From assembly GCF_000308655.1 (NCBI RefSeq), contig NZ_BAGC01000003.1, forward strand, positions 1-64,000: DNA of 64,000 bases, written 5' to 3'. This stretch comes from Nocardia niigatensis NBRC 100131 (lineage in GTDB: Bacteria > Actinomycetota > Actinomycetes > Mycobacteriales > Mycobacteriaceae). The translations under genes and the position numbers were made by a program. Below are positions 9,851 through 18,991 of this stretch, piece after piece. Within the stretch, counting starts at the first letter, position 1; every line of letters starts with the position of its first letter. The notes below the pieces were generated by a model, which ran no database searches, was not told the origin of the DNA, and worked only from the letters and a program-made list of their open reading frames with translations.

Positions 9851-11167
9851 TTATGCCTTCCACCAGGGGCGCAGCGGCACGGTCCAGGCCTGGTCCGCGC
9901 CGAGCTTGACGCCCAGGATCTGGTGCAGCTGCACCACATTGCGCTCGAAGCCGAGCTGACAGCCCGCCATGTACAGACCCCACACCTTGGCGGTGCCCTC
10001 GCCGACCTCGGTCACCGCGGCGTCCCAGTTCTTCACCAGGTTGTCGCACCATTCGGCGAGGGTGAGGGCGTAGTGCCGGCGCAGGTTCTCCTCGTGCAGC
10101 ACCTCGAGGCCCACGTTCTGGACCTCGGAGATGATGCGGCCGGAGCCGGCCAGTTCGCCGTCGGGGAAGACGTAGCGGTCGATGAAGTCGCCCGCCTTGG
10201 TGGTGCGGGTGTTGTCCGGCCGGGTGATGGAGTGGTTCAGGAACAGGCCGCCGACCCTCAGCTTCGACTTGATGAATTCGAAGTAGGCCGGGTAGTTGTG
10301 CACGCCGATGTGCTCGGTGAGCCCGATGGAGGACACCGCGTCGAAGTCGCCCTCGCGGACGTCGCGGTAGTCGCTGTGGCGCACCTCGGCGAGGTCGGAC
10401 AGGCCGTCCTCGGCGATCTTGGCCTGTGCCCACTCGGCCTGCTCGGCCGACAGGGTGGCGCCGATGACCCGCACACCCCGCGCGGCGGCGTAGCGCGCCA
10501 TGCCGCCCCAGCCGCAGCCGATGTCGAGCAGCCGGTCGCCGGGCTTCAGGTTCAGCTTTTCGAAGACCAGGCGGTACTTGTTCTCCTGGGCCTGTTCCAG
10601 CGTCCAGGCCGGGTCCTCGTAGGTCGCGCAGGTGTAGGTCATGGACGGGCCCAGCACGTACTCGTAGAACGCATTGGAGACGTCGTAGTGGTGGTGGATG
10701 GCCTCGGCGTCGCGAGTCTTGCTGTGCCGCAGGCCTTCCAGTGCGATGCGCCGCCAGCGCGGCAGGGTCTCCTGGGGCGGCGGGGGCACCGGCTTGAGCA
10801 GTTCCCAGCCCAGCGAGCGGGCGATGACCACCAGCTGCAGGGCGGTGGGGCGGCGGAACTTCATGCCCGCGATGGCCTTCAGCAGTGCGTAGGGGTCGCC
10901 GGGTTCGACGCCGTGGGCGATCAGGTCGCCCGAGATGTAGGCGCGGGCCATGCCGAGATCGCCGGGCGCGGTGGCGATGTAGTTGACGCCGCGCGGGGTG
11001 GTGATCTCCAGGCCGAATTCGGAGTCCTCGGGCCCGGCGCTGCTGCCGTCGTAACAGGTCAGGCGGATCGGGACGGGGCCGTCGACGAGGGTCTCGAAGA
11101 TCTCTGCAATGCTGAGTTTGGTTCCGAGCTCGGCGAATACGTCGGAACGATCCTTGTATGTGGTCAC
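9851..11167 (-). CDS. SAM-dependent fatty-acid methyltransferase, cyclopropane-synthase family (Rv3720-like)
   Basis: 438 aa; the class I methyltransferase core carries LLDIGCGWGGMARYAA near residue 215 and SSIGLTEHIG, typical of the CFA synthase/mycolic acid methyltransferase family. It methylates a double bond of a phospholipid-bound unsaturated acyl chain. Its GTG start overlaps the stop of the upstream flavoprotein gene by 4 nt (GTGA), so the two are co-translated. A methyltransferase of this family plus an FAD-oxidoreductase is the known pair making 10-methyl fatty acids such as tuberculostearic acid, a hallmark lipid of Nocardia and Mycobacterium. Product assignment is inferred from the pairing. 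An Rv0447c-type paralogue is possible, but synteny favours Rv3720. Confidence 0.8.
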   Translation of the reverse strand: MTTYKDRSDVFAELGTKLSIAEIFETLVDGPVPIRLTCYDGSSAGPEDSEFGLEITTPRGVNYIATAPGDLGMARAYISGDLIAHGVEPGDPYALLKAIAGMKFRRPTALQLVVIARSLGWELLKPVPPPPQETLPRWRRIALEGLRHSKTRDAEAIHHHYDVSNAFYEYVLGPSMTYTCATYEDPAWTLEQAQENKYRLVFEKLNLKPGDRLLDIGCGWGGMARYAAARGVRVIGATLSAEQAEWAQAKIAEDGLSDLAEVRHSDYRDVREGDFDAVSSIGLTEHIGVHNYPAYFEFIKSKLRVGGLFLNHSITRPDNTRTTKAGDFIDRYVFPDGELAGSGRIISEVQNVGLEVLHEENLRRHYALTLAEWCDNLVKNWDAAVTEVGEGTAKVWGLYMAGCQLGFERNVVQLHQILGVKLGADQAWTVPLRPWWKA

Positions 11168-12594
11168 TTGCGTTGCACCGCCTTCGAATACAGATCCAGT
11201 AGACGAGAATCCGGGTCGTAGCGTTTCTTCAGAGTGGAGTACGTATCGCCGCCGTAGTAGAGGCCGGCGAATTCATCCTGGTCGTAGAAGGCGTCCGAAT
11301 ACAGCGATTTGTGACCGTCCAGTTCGGACACCTTGCGCTCGATGGCGCGGTTGGCGGCGCCGTCGGGCTGTCCCGGCACCGTCGGCACGGCCGACCAGAA
11401 ACCGACATTGACGTAGTCGCGGCCGGGCTCGAGCGGATAGAGCGGCCAAGGGCGTTCACCCTCGGTGTCGCGCAATCGCAAGGGGCACAACCAGATCGGC
11501 TCGATCGGGATTTCGCGGAGGAACCATTCCACGAAGTCCGCGGTGTGCTCGATGGGCACCTCGATATCCTGCACCACGCGCTCACGCGGCGGATTCCCGT
11601 GCCGCGCCTCGATCCTGTCGCCGATCGCGTACTTGTGATCCAGCGCGATGAGCTTCCAGTAGAAGCTGGAGCGCCGGTACTGCTGGGGCCAGAAGCGCCG
11701 GATCTTCGGGTTCTGCGCCCCGAATGCCCGTGAGCACCAGAACCAGTCGGTGTCCCAGCGCCACAGGTAGTCGTGGATGGTCAGCCGATCGCGCTTGGGC
11801 CGCGCCGAATCGTGCTGAATGGACCGGTAGTAGATGTCCATGCCGGTGTAGTCGCTGACCGGTCCGGGCTCGTCGGTCTGGCGGCCCAGGATCAGGTAGC
11901 TCTCGTCGGCGGTGAACACCACGCCGTCGAGGTAGTCCACCGGTTCGCCGTCGTAGGAGCGGTCCGCGATGATCTGTGCCATCGTCGCCTCCAGCGCGCG
12001 CAGATCGTGGAACCGGACGTGCCGGACCTCCACGTACGGCCGCACCGGCTCGAGTTCTATCTTCAGTCTGGTCGAGTACCCCAGCGTGCCGTAGGAATTC
12101 GGGAATCCGCGGAAGAGATCCGCGTGCGCGCCGTCCCGGGTGGCGGTGATGATCTCACCGGCGCCGGTCAGCACGTCGATCTCGAGCACGGATTCGTGCG
12201 GGAGCCCGTTACGGAACGAGGTGGACTCGATGCCCAGTCCGGTGACCGCGCCGCCCAGGGTGATGGTCTTCAGCTGCGGCACCACGAACGGGGCGAGCCC
12301 GTAGGGCAGGGTGGTGGCGACCAGGTCCTCGTAGGTGGTCATGCCGGCCACGTCGGCGGTGCGGGCCCCCGGGTCCACCGTGATGACCTGCGTCAATCCG
12401 GAGACGTCGAGGCCGGGTGCGGTGCTGCGCGCCCGGGCCCGGAAGAGGTTGGACGTTTTCTTGGCCAGCCGGATGTTGGCATCCGGCGGGATGGCGCGGT
12501 ACGAGGCCAGGAGGCGATCGACTCCGGCTCGATGCGCGGCGAAACCTGATTCCTGTGCGGCCGGTGCGCGGCCGGCCTTCCCCAACAGACTCAC
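11164..12594 (-). CDS. FAD-binding oxidoreductase, DHCR24-like (Rv3719-like), partner of the methyltransferase
   Basis: About 476 aa. The N-terminal half is a PCMH-type FAD-binding domain (GLTQVITVDPGARTADVAGM, then LGGAVTGLGIESTSFRNGL); the C-terminal half is the substrate domain. In the 10-methyl fatty-acid pathway such an enzyme reduces the 10-methylene intermediate left by the methyltransferase. The GTG at 12594 is preferred: AAGG lies 5 nt upstream and the length fits Rv3719 (470 aa). The frame stays open to 12648, but that codon has no ribosome site. First gene of the two-gene minus-strand operon; a palindrome 145 bp upstream may control it. Confidence 0.78.
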   Translation of the reverse strand: MSLLGKAGRAPAAQESGFAAHRAGVDRLLASYRAIPPDANIRLAKKTSNLFRARARSTAPGLDVSGLTQVITVDPGARTADVAGMTTYEDLVATTLPYGLAPFVVPQLKTITLGGAVTGLGIESTSFRNGLPHESVLEIDVLTGAGEIITATRDGAHADLFRGFPNSYGTLGYSTRLKIELEPVRPYVEVRHVRFHDLRALEATMAQIIADRSYDGEPVDYLDGVVFTADESYLILGRQTDEPGPVSDYTGMDIYYRSIQHDSARPKRDRLTIHDYLWRWDTDWFWCSRAFGAQNPKIRRFWPQQYRRSSFYWKLIALDHKYAIGDRIEARHGNPPRERVVQDIEVPIEHTADFVEWFLREIPIEPIWLCPLRLRDTEGERPWPLYPLEPGRDYVNVGFWSAVPTVPGQPDGAANRAIERKVSELDGHKSLYSDAFYDQDEFAGLYYGGDTYSTLKKRYDPDSRLLDLYSKAVQRK

Positions 12595-12738
12595 TGCCAC
12601 CTTCGAAAACCTAGCGTGCACCGACCGGTACGGCCAGCAGGCGAGCACCGGCGGGGCGGTTTTTCACGCACAGTTTGCATGCGTGCCGGCGGGTGCGACC
12701 TGCCGCGTAGCGAGGGTATTCCCGTCCTCGCCGTGATG

Positions 12739-12759
12739 ATTGTTACTTCAGCTAACAAT
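12739..12759. promoter_or_regulatory. ATTGTTA/TAACAAT palindrome, probable operator
   Basis: Perfect 7-bp arms (ATTGTTA, TAACAAT) around a 7-nt spacer in the 202-bp gap between the flavoprotein start and the stop of the TIR-NACHT gene. The pattern is typical of a dimeric helix-turn-helix regulator. It sits upstream of the flavoprotein/methyltransferase operon, its likely target. Confidence 0.5.
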
Positions 12760-12796
12760 TGGGTTACGGTGCGGCCGAGCCCCCTACAACGGGTCG

Positions 12797-15700
12797 TCAC
12801 AGTGGGTCGTCGAGCTCCATCTGCCGGATCTGTGGCAGATAGGGATCCAGTTCGCCCGCCTCGAAACGGCACAGTCCGATCACGTGCCAGAACTGGCCCG
12901 CCGTCAGGCCCTCGGTCTTGTAGCGGCCGTCCGGCGTGAAGGCCACCCAGCCCTCGGGCAGCCCGAGCAGAGTGCCGCACGGCTGCGGCGCCACGCCGGG
13001 GTCCGCCAGTGACCACAGCATGATCGAGCCGTCGTTGCCGGCGCTGGCCAGCAGGCGGCCAGACGGGGCGAAAGCCAAGGATCGCACTCGGTTTCGATGG
13101 CCGTGCAGGGTGTGCAGATGCCGGCCCGAGGCAATGTCCCACAGGCGGACGACCAGATCGTCGCCCGCGGTGGCCAGCGTGCCCGACACCGGATCCACCG
13201 CCACGCACCACAGCCGCCCGCGGTGCAGGTCCAGCCGGTGCAGCGGGGGACCGCCGGTCAGACTCCAGATTCGCACCGTGCCGTCCCAGGAGATGCTGGC
13301 CAGCCTCTCCTCGTGGAAGGCCACCCCGTAGACCCGGTGGCCGCCGGCGCTCTCACGGACCGGGTCCGACAGGGTCTCCAGCAGTTCCCCGGAGGCCACG
13401 TCCCAGAGCCGGATATGGCCATCGTCGCAGCCGGTGGCCATTCTCGCGCCGGCCGCGTCGAAGGCGATCGAGCGCACCCGGCCGCGATGCTCGGCGCAGA
13501 CTGCGTGCTCGCCGCCGGTCTCGCGGGTCCACAGGGTGACGGTGTCGTCGTCATTGGCGGTGGCGATGTAGCGGGCCGTCGGGTCGTAGGCGATGGCCCA
13601 GACCGGGGCGGAGTCGACGGTGATCTCGCGTTCGGCGGTGGCGGCGTCGATATCGAACACCCGCAGCCGCCCGGCATTGCCCACGGTCACCAGCTGGGCG
13701 GGATGGGCCGGGCTGAAGACGCCGGACTCCAAGGTGATCAGCCCGTCCGGGCTGCCCTGCAGGCGCTGGGCCAGCCGCCCGGTGGCGGCGTCCCAGAGCC
13801 GGACGCTGCCGTCGTTGCCGCAGCCCGCGAGCAGGGTGCCGTCGGCATTGAAGGAGACAGCGCGTACGTGGCGGCCGTGCCCGTTGAGGGTATGCAGGCG
13901 CTCGCCGGACGCCGGATCCCAGATGCGCAGGGCGAACTGGTCGTCGGCGACGGCCAGTTGGGTGCCGTCGGGGCGGAAGGCGAAGGGCCAGATGGATCCG
14001 GTGTGACCGGTGAGCCGGTGCAGCGGCGCGCCCGTGCGGCCGTCGCGCACGTAGACCGCGCCCGCGGTATCGCCGGAGGCGAGCATGTCGCCGGCCGGAT
14101 CGAAGCCGAGCCAGTGGATGCGCGCGCTGCCGTGCTCGGCGCGGGTGTGCAGGGTCTGACCGGTGCCGTTGTCCCACAGGCGAATTCCGCCCCCGGTGTC
14201 GCCGCTGGCCAGGATCGGCTCGACCGGGTGGAAGGCCAGGGTGTACACGATGTCGCCGTGCCCGGACAGGTCCCGGATCAGTTCCCCCGTGGCCGGATCC
14301 CACAGGCCCAGTACGCCGTCCGCACCGCCGGCCGCGAGCAGCGTGCCGTCGGGATCCCAGCAGACGCGGCGGATCGGGCCCGGCGCGCCCCGGAACCCGG
14401 CGACCTCGGTGCCGGTCGAGAGCTGCCAGATGCGTACCGTGCCATCGTGATACGCGGCGGCCACCCGGTCGCGGTGGAAGGCGATGCAGTAGATGCGTTG
14501 CGGATTCCCGTCCGGGGGCGGGAACTCGTGCCGCTGTTCGCCGTCGGGGAGCCGCCAGACGCGCAGTACCCCGGCCGCGTCACCGGTGGCGAGCAACGTT
14601 CCGGCCGCGTCGGTTTCGAGCGGCCACGGCCAATTCTCGTGGCCGGACAGGATCTTCCGGACCGCGCCGCTGGCCGCGTCCCAGATCCGGACGGTGCTGT
14701 CGGCCGAACCGGTGACCAGGACCTGCTCGGTGTAGACGACGGCGAAGGTGCGGGCGCGATGGCCGTGCAGGGTGCGCAGCGTGCGCCCGGTGTCGGCGCC
14801 GTAGACGACCACGCTGCCGGAATCGCAGCCCACCGCGACCGTGCCGCCGTCCGGGCTGTAGGCCAGCGGGCGGGGCAGGCGTCCGCTCTGCGCGTCCACA
14901 CCGTGCTTGACACCGATGGCGGCAGGGGCGAATTCGGTCAGCGGCGGCGTACCCGGCACCCGCCCGGACCCCGCCAGGTCGGTGCCGATCGGGCTGCCGA
15001 CCACGTCGAGCAGCGCCGCCCGGGTCCAGCGGCTGCCCTCGCCGCGCGCGCCGGTGAGATCGGTGCGGGCCAGCCGCGCCCCGGTCAGGTCGGCGCGACC
15101 CAGATTCGCGCGTATCAGGGACGCCTGATCCAGGTGCGCCCGGTGCAGGCGGGCGCCGCGCAGGTCGGCGTTCTGCAGGTTGGCGCTGGTCAACTGGGCC
15201 TCGGTCATATCCGCTCCGCGGAGATCGGTGCCGACCAAGGAGGCTTGGTCGAGTTGGGCGCCCGTCAATCGCACGCCGCGCAGGACCGCCTGGTCCAGCA
15301 CCGCGCCCGTCAGCCGGGTCTCGGTCATGGTCGCGCCGGTGAAGTCGAGCTGCTGCAGATTGCGGAAGGAGAGGTCCTCGCGCGAGAGGTCCAGGCCGCG
15401 CAGGTCCCGGTCGGGCGAGATACGCAGCCGGGCCGCGATCCGCGCGGCATTGGTCCGGGTGATCTCGTGCTCGTCCGGATCGTCGTGGGTGCGCTCCACC
15501 CAGGACTGCAGCTGTTCGACTTCGGCCAGATCACAAAGGAATTCGACGGCCAGGGGTTCGAGCTGCGCCTGCGCCAAGGGCGCGGGAACGATGGCTCCGG
15601 CGCGCAGCTGGGTGGCGATGTGTTTGGCCACCAGCCAGTCCCGCACCGACGAGTGGATGAAGCCGAACCGGTTGTCCGCCGCCCGCACGATGAGGCTGCG

Positions 15701-18619
15701 GGAACCGAGGGTGTGCACGAACTGCGCGACATTGAGCCGGCTCGCGTCGATCTCCTCCACGGCGGCGAGCGCGACCTCGGTGAGCTCGGCCAGGTCCAGA
15801 TAGGGCTGCCCGGTCTCCCACACCCGCAGCGCGAAATAGGTGACGGCGAGCCACAGTTCGTCGATCCGCAGGGTGGGCTGCGAGCTGGCGCGCTCGGGGG
15901 AGCGTTCGATCTCGTAGCTCAGCCAGCTGGTCAGGATCTCCTGGTAGAGCCGGGTCGGCCCGATGATCCGGCGGGCCCCGGCCGCGGTACGCAGCCGCTG
16001 CTCGTCCAGATCGGCGATGAAGCTCAGCATGCGCGGGTTGCAGGCCAGCTCGAGCAGGCCGGGGATGCCGCGCAGCAGCCGCATCCGGGCGTCGGCCGAG
16101 GGGCCGGCGGTGCCGTAGCGATTGACCAGGAAGGCGTGCACCTGCTCGGCGGTGAAGTTCTCCACGCTCAGCAGGTAGCGATCCGGATGGGGTTCCGCCT
16201 GCGTCTCCAGCGCGGTCGCGATCTGGTCGTAGGACTTGAAATGCTGGGTGCGCCCGGCCACCACGACCTTGGCCCGGCCCACCGCGGCCTGCAGCAGGGT
16301 GGCCATGTGTTCGGCGGCGCTGTCGTAGTTGAGGCGGGTGAGCAATTCGTCGAAGCCGTCGAAGAGCAGCACCACCCTGCCCTGTTCGAGCATGTAGCGC
16401 AGGGCGCGCAGATCGATACGGGATTCACCGTTGTTGGCCAGGTGCGCGGCCAGCAGGGTGTCGAGGGAGCTGGTGCGGTCCAGGTCGCGCAACTCGATGA
16501 GGATGGGGACGAGCCGGCCGGCGTTCGCGGTGATGCGGCGGGTCAGCTCGCGCAGGGCGAAGGTCTTGCCGAGGCCGAAATCGCCGAGCAGTAGCACGAA
16601 TCGACCGTCGTCGGCGGTCACCAGACGCATGAGTTCGGCGACCAGATCGCTCTGCACCTCGCGGCCGTGCGGGGCGAGCATGCGGAAGCGTTGCGGCACA
16701 TACAGATCGGGCGGGTAGGCGGGGTCTTCATGCAGGCGGGCCGACTGTTTGCGCAGGTAGTCGCTCAGATTGGCCATGCCCTGGAAATCGGGGAAGCTGC
16801 GGATCCGCACACCCTCGGCGGCCGCGCGGTCGAGCAGTTCCCGGCTCGGCGCGGGACCCAGGTAGATGAGCTGGGAGCCGGGTTTGGGTTCCGGGCCGAG
16901 GAATTCGTCGAGGACCTGGCCGGTCACCTCGCCCACGTGCGCGCCGATGATGAGCTGCTCGATCACCGGCTCCGAATTCACGGTGACCAGCAGGTACGGC
17001 GGATCGGAGGCGATGCGGCGGATGCGCGCGCCCGGATAGCGGACCTCGCACACCTCGGCCACCTGCTCCAGCAGCATGTCGTGGGGCCGGGCGGTCTCGC
17101 TCGCGCGGAGCTCGGGCCGTCGCGGTTCGGGCTGCGGGGTGGGCGGCAGTTCGGGGCGTGCGGCCCGGCTCGACAGCGCGACAGCGCAATTCGTCCAGGC
17201 GAGTTCCTGCGGGATGGGCGTCTCGAAGGCGTCGTCGCACCGATAGCGGGTCAGGCCCGCGACGGTGATGTGGAGGAGTTCGGCCTGGCCCGGCGCGGGA
17301 GCCGACAGCACGGGCAGGGTGCCGGTGGGATGGGCGAGCGAGCGGCCCGCCCGGCCGGGGCCGCGCAGCAGCAGGTTCAGGCGCGGGCCCAGGCGGCGGA
17401 AGGTGCGTTCGGCGTCGCGGAGCACGCCCGGGTCGTACGGCGACACGTTCGGGCCGGGCGCGGGATCGTGGCGGAGGACGCCCAGCCGGAACCAGCCCTG
17501 CTGTTCGTGGACGCGCAGCTGCTCGGCGAACCAGTCCTTCTGCTCGGTGCCGATGAAGCCGTAGTCGTCCTCGGGTCGATGCGTGGCGGCCATGGTCGAG
17601 TTCAATCCGGCGACCACGAGCCGTAATTCGGGCACCGGGAACAGGGTCCAGGGCTGGCCGACATCGAAGACCAGATTGTCGAGTCCGCGGTACAGGGTGT
17701 TGAACGTCTGCTCGAACAGCCGCAGTTTCGCGTAGTAGGGCGCGCGGGGGAGGCGGTCGTTGGCCTCGCAGTCGAGGAAGTGGGCCCGGCAGAGGAGCCG
17801 GGAGATGTCGTGATTGCCCGGCACTACGACCAACCGGTCGGGCTCCAGCTTGAGCAGCACCCGCAGCCCGGTGAGAAACGAGACGGCCTTGCGGAATTCG
17901 GTCGGGTGGGCGGACTCGGTGAGGTCACCGCTCACCACGATCAGATCCGGCGCCGGCACCTCCCGATCGATGAGCTCGGTGACCGCGCCGTAGATATGCG
18001 ACTGCAACCCTTCGGGATCGGCGGGAATATCGGCCGACGTGACGGCGCGGCCGAACCGCGGGCCACCGACGTGCAGGATCGACAGTCCGGAATGCCTGCG
18101 ACTCGCCGCCATGTCCGCCGGGAACGCGGGCGGTGACAGCGGCCGTCGGCGGACCACGGCGGATTCCGGTGCCGGAGACAAGATCTCGTCCGCGCGCGGG
18201 TCCGGCTGCCGCCGCGGCGTCCACCGGTCCGAGAGCATCCGCTCGACCCGGTCCAGCACCGCCCGCCGCATCTCGGACGCATCGCTCACCCCGAGCAGAT
18301 CGAGACACGCCACACCCGTGGGCAGCCACTCCAGCGAACACTCGCTGACCCGAACCGCCAGCAGCTTCCCCGGATCCACATCCAGCGCGGCCTGCCACTC
18401 CCGGTTCGCGTGCCGCGAGGACACGTAATCCCGCGTCAGCACCGCCAGCACCAGATCGGACTCCCGCACCCCGCGCTGCACGAAGTCCGCATAGTTGGTC
18501 ACCGGATCGAAATCCCACGACGACAACACGGTTCGATACCGCGCCTCGGCATGCTCCAACTGCCAGGCCAGCCAGATGGCCCACCGCTCGTCGGCCGGTG
18601 AGTAACTCGTGAAGAGCAT
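12797..18619 (-). CDS. TIR - degenerate metallophosphoesterase - NACHT - pentapeptide - WD40 protein (STAND-type sensor/effector)
   Basis: A 1940-aa protein with modules in this order. (1) TIR, residues 1-130, beginning MLFTSYSPADE and keeping the catalytic-position Glu74 in ANREWQAA. (2) A calcineurin-like phosphoesterase fold, ~175-430, with VVSGDLTE and VVVPGNHD intact but other metal motifs lost. (3) A linker, then a NACHT NTPase with P-loop GDFGLGKT (Lys685) and Walker B VVLLFDGFDEL (~750). (4) Pentapeptide repeats, ~1090-1196 (LRGADMTEAQL). (5) About 15 WD40 repeats, ~1257-1886. (6) A short tail (GLCRFEAGELDPY). STAND proteins with a TIR effector and repeat sensor act in bacterial antiphage defence by NAD+ depletion; that role is inferred here. 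A GTG at 18646 would add nine residues. Confidence 0.85.
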   Translation of the reverse strand: MLFTSYSPADERWAIWLAWQLEHAEARYRTVLSSWDFDPVTNYADFVQRGVRESDLVLAVLTRDYVSSRHANREWQAALDVDPGKLLAVRVSECSLEWLPTGVACLDLLGVSDASEMRRAVLDRVERMLSDRWTPRRQPDPRADEILSPAPESAVVRRRPLSPPAFPADMAASRRHSGLSILHVGGPRFGRAVTSADIPADPEGLQSHIYGAVTELIDREVPAPDLIVVSGDLTESAHPTEFRKAVSFLTGLRVLLKLEPDRLVVVPGNHDISRLLCRAHFLDCEANDRLPRAPYYAKLRLFEQTFNTLYRGLDNLVFDVGQPWTLFPVPELRLVVAGLNSTMAATHRPEDDYGFIGTEQKDWFAEQLRVHEQQGWFRLGVLRHDPAPGPNVSPYDPGVLRDAERTFRRLGPRLNLLLRGPGRAGRSLAHPTGTLPVLSAPAPGQAELLHITVAGLTRYRCDDAFETPIPQELAWTNCAVALSSRAARPELPPTPQPEPRRPELRASETARPHDMLLEQVAEVCEVRYPGARIRRIASDPPYLLVTVNSEPVIEQLIIGAHVGEVTGQVLDEFLGPEPKPGSQLIYLGPAPSRELLDRAAAEGVRIRSFPDFQGMANLSDYLRKQSARLHEDPAYPPDLYVPQRFRMLAPHGREVQSDLVAELMRLVTADDGRFVLLLGDFGLGKTFALRELTRRITANAGRLVPILIELRDLDRTSSLDTLLAAHLANNGESRIDLRALRYMLEQGRVVLLFDGFDELLTRLNYDSAAEHMATLLQAAVGRAKVVVAGRTQHFKSYDQIATALETQAEPHPDRYLLSVENFTAEQVHAFLVNRYGTAGPSADARMRLLRGIPGLLELACNPRMLSFIADLDEQRLRTAAGARRIIGPTRLYQEILTSWLSYEIERSPERASSQPTLRIDELWLAVTYFALRVWETGQPYLDLAELTEVALAAVEEIDASRLNVAQFVHTLGSRSLIVRAADNRFGFIHSSVRDWLVAKHIATQLRAGAIVPAPLAQAQLEPLAVEFLCDLAEVEQLQSWVERTHDDPDEHEITRTNAARIAARLRISPDRDLRGLDLSREDLSFRNLQQLDFTGATMTETRLTGAVLDQAVLRGVRLTGAQLDQASLVGTDLRGADMTEAQLTSANLQNADLRGARLHRAHLDQASLIRANLGRADLTGARLARTDLTGARGEGSRWTRAALLDVVGSPIGTDLAGSGRVPGTPPLTEFAPAAIGVKHGVDAQSGRLPRPLAYSPDGGTVAVGCDSGSVVVYGADTGRTLRTLHGHRARTFAVVYTEQVLVTGSADSTVRIWDAASGAVRKILSGHENWPWPLETDAAGTLLATGDAAGVLRVWRLPDGEQRHEFPPPDGNPQRIYCIAFHRDRVAAAYHDGTVRIWQLSTGTEVAGFRGAPGPIRRVCWDPDGTLLAAGGADGVLGLWDPATGELIRDLSGHGDIVYTLAFHPVEPILASGDTGGGIRLWDNGTGQTLHTRAEHGSARIHWLGFDPAGDMLASGDTAGAVYVRDGRTGAPLHRLTGHTGSIWPFAFRPDGTQLAVADDQFALRIWDPASGERLHTLNGHGRHVRAVSFNADGTLLAGCGNDGSVRLWDAATGRLAQRLQGSPDGLITLESGVFSPAHPAQLVTVGNAGRLRVFDIDAATAEREITVDSAPVWAIAYDPTARYIATANDDDTVTLWTRETGGEHAVCAEHRGRVRSIAFDAAGARMATGCDDGHIRLWDVASGELLETLSDPVRESAGGHRVYGVAFHEERLASISWDGTVRIWSLTGGPPLHRLDLHRGRLWCVAVDPVSGTLATAGDDLVVRLWDIASGRHLHTLHGHRNRVRSLAFAPSGRLLASAGNDGSIMLWSLADPGVAPQPCGTLLGLPEGWVAFTPDGRYKTEGLTAGQFWHVIGLCRFEAGELDPYLPQIRQMELDDPL

Positions 18620-18991
18620 CCGCGACCGCCCACCCCACAGCGTCACCCCGCCAGTATCCCGCCATCGAAAGCGTCTCGAGGCCAATCGAATTGATCTCTT
18701 TCGCAATTCTCGGCCGTGCGACAGTCCTCGGCCTCCCCCCAACCCTGCGATCATTGGCCAATGCCCGAACAACTGGGTCCCATCCCATGAACGCCTTACT
18801 ACTTGCCGTGGCGATGGGCATTTCTGCCCCGACGGCCAAAGCGCTCGCGCGGATCTTCGTTGTCGAGATTGCGCTGAACGGGGTGCCGGCCGGACGAAGG
18901 GCTGCCGTCCTCGGGGCTGCCGCTGAGATCGTGGGTAGCCGCCGCCGAAGCCCCAGGCGGACGCGTGGATAAGCTGGTCGAAGGCGGTGCT
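18620..18991. other. Intergenic region between the TIR-NACHT gene and the permease
   Basis: 372 bp holding the divergent starts of the TIR-NACHT gene and the permease. The first ~100 bp is AT-richer than its surroundings and presumably carries the minus-strand promoter. The second half contains only a short possible reading frame (18787-18972). No mobile-element ends or strong palindromes are seen. Confidence 0.5.
18787..18972 (+). CDS. Possible small hypothetical protein
   Basis: A 61-codon frame starting at ATG, encoding an Ala/Leu-rich helix (ALARIFVVEIALNGVPAGRR) and a basic tail. The composition resembles small helical hypothetical proteins common in actinobacteria, but no clear ribosome site precedes it. 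It ends just before the permease start, so it may be a leader frame or not be expressed. I do not recognise it. Confidence 0.3.
   Translation: MNALLLAVAMGISAPTAKALARIFVVEIALNGVPAGRRAAVLGAAAEIVGSRRRSPRRTRG

Noticed and set aside
12960..14850. DNA repeat array
   Set aside because: The periodicity is protein-level WD40 repetition (about 120-130 bp per blade) with diverged DNA, not a nucleotide repeat.
13097..16594. 1165-codon plus-strand frame
   Set aside because: Antisense shadow of the WD40/NACHT part; Gly/Gln/Ala-rich with no domain.
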